Below, in pieces: positions 34,256 to 45,245 of a stretch of 64,000 nt of DNA. The stretch lies in contig CM048744.1 in the NCBI GenBank assembly GCA_026315105.1, positions 363,197,168-363,261,167 on the forward strand. The letters are read 5' to 3'. Both the position numbers and the translations under genes were made by a program. Source of the stretch: Locusta migratoria. Its lineage: Eukaryota > Arthropoda > Insecta > Orthoptera > Acrididae. The notes beneath the pieces are model-generated. The model saw only the letters and a list, made by a program, of their open reading frames with translations, was not told where the DNA came from and did no database searches. Position 1 is the stretch's first letter, and each line of letters starts with the position of its first letter.

Positions 34256-34765
34256 GCTGCGGTGGCCTTCCCCACCACCCTCAGTGCACCGCTGGCCGTT
34301 GGTGCAGGGAAACAAATCTAGACCCAGTAGGTATAAGTACCAACAGAGAGCAAACAAATATTTCTATCAGTAGAGCTCGTGCAAAAAGTTGTTGCCCTGC
34401 TTTCTTGACTTGTTTATTGAGTGAGTCCATTCCTTTGGTTTGGAGAGACGGCCACCTCAGTTGCGTGTTACCTACTGGTTGTGGGCACAGTTGACAGCCT
34501 ACTGGCAAATGAAGCATATGGCCCAGCAGGAAACATGCAATTCAACTGGCTGCACCTCTGAAAGAAAGGAATGGACTCACCCTGTGCACAACTCAAGAAT
34601 TTGTTTCTGCACATGGGCCACAACTTCTTGTGTGAGCTCTACCACCTGATGATGGCAGACCAGTTATTCACCGAAATATGGTGGAACTTCAGTGATTGGA
34701 TCCAGCTGGACACCAGAGAACTTTGGAAACAATACTATTATAATAAGATTTGTAACAACTTTCTC
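34256..34765 (+). repeat. Inverted partner of the 33.1-kb PLE (3' region only)
   Basis: The plus strand carries the same 3' region as the neighbouring minus-strand PLE, including ataagtaccaac (34330) and the block CCTGATGATGGCAGACCAG then CACCGAAATATGG (about 34644-34685). It is a 5'-truncated copy placed head to head with it. It has no intact coding sequence. Confidence 0.65.
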
Positions 34766-35377
34766 AAATTACCAGAATGATTTTTTCCCCATGATTTCTC
34801 CCTGTCACTTGCCTGTCAGTTCTAATTGAATTTATTTTATGTACTGAAATAAAAGTCTAACTTGCAATTAGTAGTTATCCTGACTGTATTTTTTTGCTAA
34901 ATTTTGTAAATTTGGAGGTGCATGACTACTATTAAAGAAACAGCAGGAAAAATAACTTTTAAATGTCACATGCCTAACAAAAAGTGTCAAACAACCATTA
35001 ACCAAAATAGATTTTGAATGACAGCTTATACTCTCTGATAATTGTGCTACATTATATGAGTTATTTTTCTTTCTTCCCAGTCCTTCCAAACTCTTATCCC
35101 TAATGCAGTTCAGTCTGGGCTTCCTCAAGATCATTTGTACCTCCGTGTATTCTGGGAGGTAGCATTTTTGACTCATAATCAAAACATCCTTGGTCTGGAT
35201 TTCAAACACAGTCAGTGCTTAAATTTCAAATAAATATCATCAGTAATGACGACCGAAGATACCCAGAGTAAGAAGTCTCACTTGGTCTGTTAATAGTCTT
35301 GTCAAAAAGGGTGGTAGAGCAAAGGTTCAGAGCACTCTCTTACCCTTAAAATTGACTATGAAAGGCAGAAGAGTACA
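34766..35377. other. Unassigned intronic sequence
   Basis: A minus-strand open stretch at 35209-34868 (113 codons) has no motif I recognise and no convincing splice sites, so I do not call it a gene. The rest is AT-rich. Confidence 0.4.
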
Positions 35378-36160
35378 TTTACATCTACATACATACTCCG
35401 CAACCCACTGTAAGGTGTGTGGCGGATGGTACACTGTACCACTACTAGGCATTTCCTTTCCTATTCCACTCCCAAATAGAACAAGGGGGAAAAAAAGAAT
35501 GCCTATATGCCTCTGTACAAGCCCTAATTTCTCTTATCTTTTCTTTCTGATCACTACGCAAAATGTAAGTAGGTGGCAGCAAGATCATACTACACTTAGC
35601 TTCAGACTCCGGCCCTCTAAATTTCCTCGATAGAAATTCACGAAAAGAATGTCGTCTTTCCTTCAGCGATCCCCAACTGAGTTGCCAGAGCATTTCCGCG
35701 ACACTCGTGCATTGGACAAACCTACCAGTAACAAACCTAGCTGCTCGCCTCTGAACTGCTTCTACGTCTTCCTTTAAACTGATCTGCTGCGGGCCCCAAA
35801 CACTTGAGCAATACTCAAGTCGTGGTTGTACAAGCGTTTTATACGCGGTATCCTTTACAGATGAAGTACATCATCTCAAAATAGTCCCAATAAACCGAAG
35901 TCGGCTGTTTGCCTTACTCATAACTGTCCTTACATGTTCATTCCATTTCATATCACTCTGCAATGTTATGCCTAGATATTTGAATGACGTGATAGCATCA
36001 AGAAGCTCACTACTAATGCTGTATTCGAACATTATAGGATTGTTCTTCCTACTCATGCGCATCACCTTACATTTACCTACATTGAGAGCTAGCTGCCATT
36101 CTTCGCACCAACTAGAAATTTTGTCTAAGTCATCCTGCATGCTATTACAGTCAGTTAATG
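35378..36160 (-). pseudogene. CR1/Jockey-like LINE, 5'-truncated, family L-A
   Basis: The minus strand encodes the RT end: DDLDKISSWCEEWQLALNVG and KCKVMRMSRKNNPIM (about 36130-36030), SFKYLGITLQSDMKWNEHV, and SKANSRLRFIGTILR (about 35880). The C-terminal region and the 3' UTR follow. The 3' end at about 35378 carries ccgccacacaccttacagtg and a gatgtagatg-type tail. It starts at about 36160 without the palm box. Same family: 59965-61610 (minus) and 53150-53425 (plus). Confidence 0.88.
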
Positions 36161-36191
36161 AGTGAGTTTGTGTTGTATAGAAGGTACTTTA

Positions 36192-36192
<1 letters not shown>

Positions 36193-36246
<54 letters not shown>

Positions 36247-36272
36247 CACCACCACCACCACCACCACCACCA
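36193..36272. repeat. (AC)n then (CAC)n microsatellites
   Basis: About 23 AC units at 36193-36238 are followed by about nine CAC units at 36247-36272. Confidence 0.95.
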
Positions 36273-36849
36273 ACTAAAAGCATAAAAACAACAACACAGG
36301 TACTCATCTTCCATAATGCCGAGGAATGAGCTATGCCATACCAGCTGAAAAAATAAAGTTTGCTTACACTGTCAGATAATTGGACCTCATTATAGAGGTA
36401 GACTGCAGTGTGGGTGACTTGTGATTTTGTATCTTGTTAGTTAATGTGATAATATGTGCAAAATTTTACAGTCACATTACGATATTTACATTTTGATTTG
36501 TTAATTATAATCACACATGGCCACCCCCATAAACCACAGACATTGCCGAGGTTGGGTGGCTTGCTCACTGTCCTGGATTTGTTCAGCTGTCCCGATACAC
36601 ATTCCTTTGGGTATAAGTTGTGACTACTCATCACACTTAGTGATCCAAAAATCTCCTTGACCACCAGTAATGCTTATGTTAGCCGCTGGTATATAAATTT
36701 CTTTTGTGAGCCTAATAACCTTTTTACTATTGGCAAGCACTTCACAGTTTAATCATTCATCTGTGTTTGTGACTGGAACTCTTCTCATTGTCAACAGCGG
36801 GATTGTCACATTGTCGACAGCAAATAATTTCCCAGAAAATTCTGTATTA
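36273..36849. other. Unassigned; short LINE 5' UTR echo
   Basis: At 36528-36575 the plus strand reads ccataaaccacagacattgc then gaggttgggtggcttgc. This matches, inverted, the 5' region of the RTE-like LINE at 24.66-24.70 kb. Nothing else was recognised. Confidence 0.4.
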
Positions 36850-38844
36850 TGTGTACCCGTCGGAACGACTTCCTAAATTTGTAGTTCAGATCTTCCACAG
36901 TCAATGATAGCTTTTGATGCCTGAAGGAAGTCCCATCCGAAGATGACATTATGACTACCTTCTGTTAAAATGACAAATTCAAACGGCTGGGTCCTGTTGT
37001 GGATTGTTATGACACAGGTTCCTGCTATCTGGATGTACTTTCCATTTGTGTGCTTCAGCACAGTTGCCCAAGTATTACGGAACATTGTCTTTTTTAGTGT
37101 GTGACGGTAATTATCCGACAATACAGAGAAAGAAGCTCCTGAATCAACCAGTGCTCGGACAAGTTGGCTGTCAATTATGACTTCAATGAGATTTCCCGAC
37201 ATCTTAGCGACTGTCGTCCATGGAGGATTTTCATCTACGATGGCCTCACCTCCATAAATGGTCGCCTTGCTTAGTTTTCCTGGGTGCGGCAGCTAGGGGA
37301 GCGGCAGATACCTCTGTACGGTGATGGTGAATGGACGCGGGAGGTAGGGGAGCGACCTTGTGCAGGGTATGGTGATGGGCTTCTTCCATTAGATCGACTG
37401 CCTGGGATAGAAATGCTCTGATGGCTGACGTCTTGCAGAAAAATAATCATCAGATACTCGCCTTCTCTCTCTGCAGTAGTGTACGACATGTTCAGGGCGC
37501 ACACAGTGGAAACACACTAGCATGTTGTCTTCTGTCCTCCAGACGTCTCGTCTTCTGCGGGGCATCATAGTTGCCGGGGGAGTTGGTTGTGGCCATGTTG
37601 GCCGGTTCATAAGCTGCCGTTTGGCCGCTGCAGCATAAGTCATGGCAGGGCGACTGCATTCTTCCCATCGGGTGCGATTGGTGATTCAGACTGGAGCTAA
37701 TGTCTGAAATACCTCTTCCTCAGCGGCGTCATCTCCATCGTAACTTACAGGGCTTACATCCATGGCCATAATTTGAGGCTCGCTCGCTCTAATAGTCCCA
37801 ACTGTTGTAATTCTTCTCTCACTATTTGACATATGAGAGACGCAAAGTATTGCTGGTCTTCCACAAAGGCCATAAAGACTACATTGGGGGGTCTGTCATA
37901 TTTCTTTCGTCCGACCCTCCATTGTTTCATCTCTTCAATCTGCTGGTTTTTAATACTGCTGGATCTTCCTCTGTTCAGCTGTAACGTCATCTTATTCAGT
38001 GAGCGCTGAAATTTCATTCATGCTGTTGTGTTCTACTAATGGATTTCTTGAAAGGCAATCGGCGTCCTTGTGTTTGTGCCCATTCTTTAATAACACTGTG
38101 ATGTCGTACTCTTGGAGTCCTAGTGCCCATCTTGCTAGTCGACTTGATGGATCCTTTAAGCTAGTCAGCCAACACAAAGAACTGTGGTCTGTCACAACAG
38201 TGAATGGTTTGCCGAAGAAATACGCCCGGAACTTGTTGATAGCCCAGATCTTTTATCAGAAATGCTTGGTACATGTCTTCTGCAACACCCTTCATCATGT
38301 GCATCAGTTTGTTGGCCTCATTCATATCCGGGTTAAATATGTTACATAGGGCCAAACATTCTGTATGGATACTATGTTGGCTCACCATGTTGTTGGTCCC
38401 AGTTCTTCAGTTGTTCTTCTGCTGAGCGGATTTGTCATTGGTGGTCTCCAAACGTCTTTTTAAGTTCCGTCTGGAATGTTTCCCAGTCATTCAGATTCTC
38501 TTCGTTGTTTTCAAACCATTGCTGGGCTCTTCCTTCCAGGTAGAAATAAATGTTGGCCAAGCATATTGTATGATCCCACCTGTTATACTTGGTGACCCTT
38601 TTAGCTATTTGTTGGCGTCCTGTCCAGTGTCTCCAAAGAACACTGATGGGTGTCTGATGTGCAGCAGGCTTACTGCTGGTTTTGTGTCATTGGTCTTCTG
38701 ATGATAAGGACTTTTGGAAGGATGTACTCGGTATATCCCTTGTATTCCGGCTCTAGTTCATAAAAGCGACCGTTTTAACGTTGCCTAATCAGAGCCACGG
38801 TGATGCAGCTGTTGCACAGGTTATCCGGCGCCTCCACAAAACAA
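36850..38844 (-). pseudogene. Ty3/gypsy gag and protease with a misplaced RNase H insert
   Basis: On the minus strand, after the LTR at 38845, gag begins near 38700 (block CLANIYFYLEGRAQQWFEN at about 38555-38500). It continues with NPDMNEANKLMHMMKGVAED (about 38330-38275) and breaks at about 38255, where RNase H sequence appears (VVTDHSSLCWL ... RLARWALGLQEY ... HKDADCLSRNPL, 38200-38030). Gag resumes at about 37985 (EEMKQWRVGRKKYDR). A CCHC-type zinc knuckle (CFHCVRPEHVVHYC, about 37530-37490) and an Arg/Ser/Pro-rich spacer follow. The aspartic protease comes last (ALVDSGASFSVLS, then VIFGWDFLQASKAIIDCG, 37202-36873). The RT should follow but the copy ends at about 36850. Confidence 0.85.
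36873..37202 (-). pseudogene. Retropepsin domain of the gypsy element
   Basis: The open frame of 109 codons is a retroviral-type aspartic protease. It has the catalytic triad region LVDSGAS (Asp-Ser-Gly), a flap-like middle, and the C-terminal hydrophobic block VIFGWDFL (related to the I/L-I/L-G-x-D/N-FL pattern). It would process the Gag-Pol polyprotein as a homodimer. The domain itself is unbroken although the element is not. Confidence 0.82.
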
Positions 38845-39160
38845 TGTTGTGTTGAAATGGAAGCAGGCTTGACTTCAAAGGTTGGGTTGTCAACTGAACA
38901 AAGCACTTATAATGAAAGCAGGTTTATTGCGAACTGAAAAATACACACAGCACTGACCAACTCTCGGGCAGAGTGCTCTGCTATTTATACACAGACAGAA
39001 TGTACCAGAAATTAGAAGAATAGTTAACATAAGAAACATGTAGAAATTACAAGTGAACATAATAAAATTCTGGAAATGATAATTAAAAAGAAAGAAATTT
39101 TTGTCGGTGGACGGGATTGATCTGGTGACCTTAAGCACCACAATCAGTGACAATCCATTG
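38845..39160 (-). repeat. Putative 5' LTR of the gypsy element
   Basis: In minus-strand sense the segment holds a TATA-like tgtataaatag (about 38991-38981), a start-site region with cactctgcccgagagttgg, and aataaacc (about 38928-38921). It ends ...caacacaaca at 38845. The next bases, ttgttttgtggaggcgcc, look like the primer-binding region of this retrotransposon type. The outer (39160) boundary is a guess because no second LTR is in the window. Confidence 0.55.
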
Positions 39161-39669
39161 CGCCATGCTGGCAGTTGGTTAACTCGGGGTCTTGCGGCAA
39201 AATACCGAACGTTGTGCTTGTTTGTGTACTGTTATTTATTGAGAAACTCATTTCAGTATCTTTAACTCTTCATGGAAAATGATGGATGTTCAGTGTTGGA
39301 TAAGTCCCCCTGTATAAGGTACAGCTTGCAAGCTTACTACTTTAATATACAACTGAGAAAGCACAATGTCAATACAGAAAGGAAACAAATCATTTGCAGT
39401 AGTTACACACATATTTTAATAATTTGTGTAATTACACGCAGGAAGCATGATTTTCATGAAATATAGTCTTCACTTTTCTACTCTGGTACTACTAAGATAT
39501 TGTGTTTAATATATAGAAGGTTGAACAGAGAGAGAAGAAGGGAAGGGAGAAAGAGTTAGTAATCAAATTTATCTGAATTAATTCTCATTGTTTGGAATTC
39601 AGTATGTTACCTTCACAGTTATTTTATAACCTTTATATTACTTTTCAGATAAAAAGCAAATCTACTTAC
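39161..39669. other. Donor-proximal intron, no feature seen
   Basis: AT-rich intron between the gypsy LTR and the upstream exon. No RNA gene or transposon was recognised. Confidence 0.45.
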
Positions 39670-39840
39670 CATTCTCAGGTTTTGGTAGTATTGTGATAGA
39701 TGGCGGAATTATTGTTCCAGTAGTTATATCCAGTTGGATGTGACTCTCGGGGATGTTGATTCCTGTAGTATGGTAAGGAATGTCGTACTTAGATTCATAG
39801 AAGGGTCCATCCAGGTTTGACACTTGAGGTACAAATCCTC
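39670..39840 (-). CDS. Host exon upstream of the VWC exon
   Basis: On the minus strand an acceptor (attctgttacag) precedes 39840 and a strong donor (gtaagtag) follows 39670. The 171-nt exon is open in only one frame, the one starting with two bases of a split codon and ending with one base. It is thus phase 1-1, exactly compatible with the VWC exon at 3188-2982. The 56 whole codons run from GFVPQVSNLDGPFYE through YDIPYHTTGINIPESH to ILPKPEN. They contain no cysteine and no recognised domain, and look like an extracellular linker rich in Pro, Ile and Thr. The codon joined across the 36,481-bp intron is Glu. The gene's other exons lie outside the window or were not recognised. Confidence 0.78.
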
Positions 39841-40264
39841 CTGTAACAGAATGTTGGTCGTGTGAGTTTACTTAGAGTAGAACAACTTTGTAGAGGACAC
39901 TTTTCCATTAGACATTTTGTATTTTGCAGTTCATGTCAAAGGACTGCATAAACTGCAAATAATGTTGCAGTCCCTGTTCTGTGTGTTAATTTTTATATGG
40001 TGGAGCTCTCTTTAGTCCTGAATCAGTAGAAATCTGTAAATGCCAGGAGGTTTTGGTTGGTAATCAATTGTTTTTTGGCTCCATCCACATTACTTGATGA
40101 CACTGCCATTAGAGGCAGTCATTGTTGCTTCAAGAGTTATTGTTTTGCATGCCAGTGTTTGATTCATATTGTCAAAGACAGTTTTAAAATGAGTGATGAT
40201 GCGGTTGCTGGCCCATGCCATAAGTCACTTACGAACACCGTTTGGTAGACCTACTATTCCAGTT
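39841..40264. other. Intron upstream of the 39.7-kb exon
   Basis: AT-rich sequence. No gene or clear repeat was seen before the compound tRNA-derived repeat at 40265. Confidence 0.45.
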
Positions 40265-40955
40265 TTAAAACTTGCTGTCAGGTTGAAAATTGTGTGCCAG
40301 AACCAGGACCTTTGCCTTCCACAGACCAGTGCTTTGCCAACTGAGCTATCCTGGCATGTTTTACAGTCTGTCCTCACAACTTTACTTCTGCCAGTACCTT
40401 GCCTATTACATTCCAAACTTCACAGAAGTTCTCCTGTGAAACTTGCAGGACTAGCACTTCTGGAAGAAAGGTTATGGTGGAAACGTGGCTTAGCCACAGC
40501 CATGTTTCCAGAATGAAACTTTCACTCTGCAATGGAGTGTGTACTAATATCAAACTTCCTGGCAGATTAAAATTGTGTGCTAAACCCGGGATTCGAATCT
40601 GGAACCTTTGCCTTTCACGGGCAAGCACTTTGCCAAATGAGCTATCCTGGCACACGTCACAGTCCATCCTCACAACTTTACTTCTGCCAATAACCTCACC
40701 TCCTACTTTCCATTTTTCACAGAAGTTCTCCTGTGAACTAGCACTCCTGGAAGAAAAGAGGAGGCAAGATACTTGCACAAATAAAGTTATGAGGTTAGAC
40801 CTTGAAGTGTGCCGGGATAGCTCAGTTGGCAGAGTGCTTCGCTGCGAGTGGCAAAGGTCCCAGTTTCGAATCATGGTTCTGGCACTCAGTTTTAATCTGC
40901 CAGGAAGTTTAATATCAGTGCACACTCTGCTGGAGAGAGAAAGTTTCATTCTATT
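40265..40955. repeat. Compound tRNA-derived SINE array: two direct units and one inverted
   Basis: Two minus-strand units about 282 bp apart (40265-40515 and 40516-40760) and one shorter plus-strand unit (40808-40955) share a tRNA-like head: TAGCTCAGTTGGCAGAG (A box region), GGCAAAGGTCC, and TTCGAATC (B box). All are followed by a block reading cagttttaatctgccagg. In the third copy this head is nearly a full tRNA cloverleaf length (40810-40884) but lacks good acceptor pairing, so it is a SINE and not a tRNA gene. The opposed units would form a long hairpin. Confidence 0.8.
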
Positions 40956-41074
40956 CCATTTTGTATACGAACAAAATCGTAAGCTATATGTGTGACTTCT
41001 GCTTCTGCAGTTTGTTATGCCAACACTGCAGCGGGCCGGGCAGGTGTGGCATATCCCCCCTGCTTGCCTCTTTA

Positions 41075-41236
41075 GATTCGATTAGTTATTTGTTCCGTAG
41101 ATCCATGTTGAGGGGATCCTCGTGGATGTGGAACATGTCAAGAAACAAAATTTACAAGTTGAATAATAGATAATACTAATAATATAAATAAAATACATAC
41201 ATTTATAATATAAATACAGATACATAAAATTTTTAA

Positions 41237-41284
<48 letters not shown>

Positions 41285-44150
41285 ATAATATAATAATACT
41301 AATATAGTATGAGTGCACGCATCATTTGGTACAATTTAGAAATTCACTAATGGAGTAGAAGGAGTTGGCCACTAGAAAGTCTTTTAGGTTCCTCTGAAAC
41401 TGATCTTTATTTGTAGCTAAATTTTTTATACTTGATGGTAAATTATTGAAAATGTGTGTTCCTGAGTAGTGGACCCCTTTTTGAACTAAAGTAAGAGCTT
41501 TTAAGTCCTTGTGTAGATCATTTTTATTTCTAGTATTGTATGTATGAACTGAGCTGTTTGTTGGGAAAAGGGATATATTATTTATGACAAATTTCATTAG
41601 GGAATAAATATACTGAGAGGCAGTAGTTAATATACCCAGTTCTTTGAAGAGGCTTCTACAGGACGTCCGTGAATTTACTCCACAAATAATACGTATTACA
41701 CATTTTTGGACTCTGAAGACTTTTGACTGACTTGAAGAGTTACCCCAAAATATTATACCATATGACATTAAGTAATGAAAGTAAGCAAAGTATGCAAGCT
41801 TTGTTATTTTTATGTCTCCTATGTCTGATAACACTCGTATTGAAAATACAGATTTGTTGAGTCGTTTCTGCAGTTCTGTGGTGTGCTCCTCACAACTAAA
41901 TTTATTATCAAGCTGTAATCCCAGGAGTTTAATACTGTCAACCTCTTCTATCTGCTCTTCTTCATAGTTAATGCATATGCTGTCAGGAAATCTCTTACAT
42001 GTTCTGAACTACATGTAGTGCGTCTTTTCAAAGTTTAATGACAATGAGTTGGCTTTAACCCATTTATTAATGTTCATGAAAATATCATTAGCAGACCTTT
42101 CTATTACTATGCTTGACGTACTTTTTATTGCAATACTTGTATCATCTGCAAACAAAATGAACTCTGCTTCTGGTAGTGTAACTGATGAGAGATCATTAAT
42201 GTACACAAGAAAAAGCAATGGCCCTAAGATGGATCCTTGTGGGACACCACACATAATTTCTTCCCAATCCGATGATGACTGTTGGCCTAATTCACTAGTC
42301 ACTTGCACTGACACCCTTTGTTTCCTGTTAGTGACTTGAACCATTTTGCAGCATTTCCCGTGACCCCATAGAATTCTAATTTACTTAAAAGGATGTTATG
42401 GTTCACACAATCAAATGCCTTTGATAAATCACAGAAAATACCTGCTGCTTGGAATTTATTATCTAATGAATTAAGTACATTCTCACTGTAAGTGTAAATA
42501 GCCTTCTCGGTATCGGAACCTTTCAGAAATCCAAACTGTGTTCTAGACAATATGCCATTTGTGGTTAAGTGGTTGAGAAGCTGCTTGTACATTACCTTTT
42601 CTATAATTTTTGAGAATGCTGGCAAAAGTGAAATAGGTCTGTAGTTTGATGGTCTCTCTTTATCCCCCTACTTGAAGAGAGTTTTAATATCTGCATATTT
42701 TAGCCAATCAGGAAATGTCCCTGTTATAATAGACTGGTTACACAAATAACTTAAGATTGTGCTAAGTTCACAAGAACACGCTTTAATTAACTTTGTTGAT
42801 ATTTCATCGTAACCACTGGAATTCTTTGTTTTTAAAGATTTTATTATGGAAGATATTTCTTGTGGTGAAGTGACTGACATATTCATGTGTGTAAAGTTAT
42901 TTGTAAATGCTAGTTTCAAATATTCAAGGGCATTATTTACTGACCCAGACAATCCCATACTATCAGTAATGGATATAAAGTACTTGTTAAATAGATTTGC
43001 CACACTATGCCCATCAGTTACTAATGTCTCAGCTACTCTTAATCCTACCTGCTCTTGTTCCTTTCTGGTTCTACCAGTCTCCTCTTTCACTGTATCCCAT
43101 ATTGTTTTTATTTGGTTTCTTGATGTTGCTATCTTCTTTTCATAATGCATTTGTTTAGATACCTGAATAACTTTTTTTAATATTTTACAGTATTCCTTAT
43201 ATTTAGTTAAATCATCATCATTGCAACTACTCTGATAGATACATTTTCCTTTTTGTCTTACATGAAATCTTTATTCCTTGTGTAATCCAAGGTTTTATTA
43301 TAGACTTCTGTTTAATTCGCGTTACTTTTAGAGGAAAACAGTTTTCAAACATGATACTAACATTATTAATAAATACGTTATATTTTTCATTCATGCCATT
43401 AGCACTATATACATCTTTCCAGTTCATGTCTTTGAGGAGTTTTCTAAAATTTTCAATTTTTGGTGAGTTGACTACTCTCCTGTATGTACATTTTGGAGTC
43501 TTCATAATCTGTTTAGAATCTATACCTAAAACAAGGAGCTGCACATCATGATCTGACAGGCCATTTATTATTGGTTTTATGATATCATTTTGTTGCTTTG
43601 ATTTGTCTATAAAAATATTATCAATTGCTGTCCTAGAGGTTTTAGTTATCCTAGTTGGAAAGTTTACGGTATGTGTTAGGTTGAAAGACAAAGTTACTGA
43701 CTGCAATAAATTTTTACTGGAGGACTGCATAAGAAAATCTGTATTAAAGTCACCAGCAACCAGGATTTCTTTATTTCTTCCTGTTAAATAACCCAATAGA
43801 GCTTCTAGATGATTTAGGAATAGATTATAATTTCCTGCAGGTGCTCGGTAAATAGTTACTGTTATATAGCATCTGTTATGGAATTCTACTTCTGTTGCAC
43901 AAGCTTCTAAATGCTGCTCTAGACAGTTTATTTATATCAATATTCTTGAATTTATAGCAGTTTTTAATGTATGTGGCAACTCCTCCTCCCTCCATATCTA
44001 CTCTACAGGAGTGTGAAGCTAAATTAAATCCTAGAATGTTTAACATATCTGTACCAGTGGCCAAATGATGTTCAGAGAGGCAAATTATGTCAATTGGGCT
44101 AGAGGAATCTATTTCATCAATACAAATTCCCCATGGCATGTGAAATCTGG
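41075..44150 (-). mobile_element. Long APE-type LINE, EN plus RT, family L-B
   Basis: This 3-kb minus-strand copy keeps most of a non-LTR pol frame. The endonuclease contains CLSEHHLATGTDML, then DMEGGGVATYIKN (44130-43950), YRAPAGN, VAGDFNTDF (about 43750) and LSDHDVQLLVLG (about 43550). The linker follows, then the RT: SSGYDEISTKLIKA, PAFSKIIEKVMYKQL, FCDLSKAFDCVNHN (about 42430), CGVPQGSILGPLLFLVYIND (about 42230) and FILFADDTSIAI (about 42150). The C-terminal domain ends TYNTRNKNDLH ... FYSISEFLNCTK (41330). The 3' UTR holds a 41-nt A-run in sense and ends in gttccacatccacgaggatc. A few frameshifts break the frame and ORF1 is absent. Confidence 0.9.
41240..41280. repeat. T41 homopolymer in a LINE 3' UTR
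   Basis: An uninterrupted run of about 41 T on the plus strand lies between the end of the LINE frame (41322) and its 3' terminal block (41085-41150). It reads as poly-A in the LINE sense but is internal, so it is either a non-terminal A-tract or the scar of a second poly-A insertion. Confidence 0.9.
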
Positions 44151-44620
44151 GCCTGGGTTTGCTTCCTCTGCCTTCCCCTGTGAACTCTGCTACCTAACAA
44201 GTAGCACACTATTACGGATTTTTGTTTCATGCATGCCATGCACCACAAATGTGGTAGCACTTAAATATAATATTAAGATTTTTTTTCCTTTTTTGCCTTT
44301 TTGCCACTATCTGTATGAAATAACAATAAAAATAAAAACAAAGAAACCCAATAACTTTTGAGGGATGTGTTGAACATTGCAATATACATTCAAAAAAAGG
44401 CACTGATAGTGTTAACTTTCTCGACAGAAGAATCCTCCTAACCTCGGGACAAATAAAGTATGTAAGAAACGTTATAAGTTTTAAAATTGAAAAATGTGAA
44501 AATTGTCAGTGATATACTAAATCAGTAGAATATAATCTTTATTTGCCTTTCAGTATATTTTCCATACAGTTGGCTTCGTTAAGACTTGGGTAGTATATCG
44601 CCTATTTCAGGGAATGTTGA
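44151..44620. other. Unassigned sequence
   Basis: AT-rich. The first 60 bp may still belong to the LINE 5' region. No other feature was seen. Confidence 0.4.
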
Positions 44621-45245
44621 CAGATAATCTGACTGATTATTTGTCATCATTCTCTGAAATGAGAAACATCCTACCCAAGATCCTTCCGACCCCTCTGTTT
44701 GCCATCATGCCCTGAAATGAGAGAATCCTACCGAAGATCCTACCGAAGATCCTACCGATCCCTCCTACAGTGGTGTTCCATTACCCCCCTAAACTGCACA
44801 CCAACTTAGTCCATCCCTATGCTACTACCAACCCCAATCTGTTGGCACAAGGGATCATATCCCTACAGAAGACCCTGATTTAAGACCTGCCCAATCCATC
44901 CCCTCTCCCCACCCCAGCACTTACCATTTCCTTCCCGTCACAGGCTTATCCTACCCCAGCAGAGGCCAGGCTACCTGTGAAAGCAGCCATGTGATTGAAC
45001 AACTGCAATCATTGCACAGTCTTTAACATTGGTATGACAACAAACTATTTGTCCTTCAGAATGAATGGCCACTGTCAAACTGTGGCAAAAACCAAGATGG
45101 ACTACCCTGTGACACAGTATGCATCTGAATGTAGAACACTCAATTTCGTTGCTTGCTTTACAATCCGAGTACCCTCAGAAACTGCAATAATAGCTATAAA
45201 AAAGCCAAGGTGTAAACACACTGAAATAAGGTTGTTTCACAACAG
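44621..45245 (+). pseudogene. Penelope-like element (P1): GIY-YIG endonuclease fragment
   Basis: The plus strand encodes decayed blocks of the P1 C-terminus: EMRN-type PLE linker twice in tandem (44650-44760, including three copies of ctaccgaagatc), then CESSHVIEQL and the GIY-YIG region NIGMTTNYLSFRMNGH (45030-45075) with VTQYASECRTLNF. The Tyr of the YIG box is replaced (NIG). It ends at about 45245 without a terminal repeat. Confidence 0.75.

Noticed and set aside
34868..35209. Minus-strand 113-codon open frame as a host exon
   Set aside because: No recognisable domain and no convincing acceptor/donor pair around it.
39100..39180. tRNA-like sequence (ggcgcaatgg ... atcaatccc on the minus strand)
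   Set aside because: Acceptor arms do not pair and it lies at the outer edge of a putative LTR; not supportable as a tRNA.
40810..40884. tRNA gene
   Set aside because: A and B boxes are present but acceptor pairing is poor and the sequence continues into a repeated SINE body.
40374..40995. Two overlapping frames of nearly 200 codons on opposite strands
   Set aside because: Both run through the tRNA-derived compound repeat and have no protein motif; they mirror one another because the repeat has inverted units.
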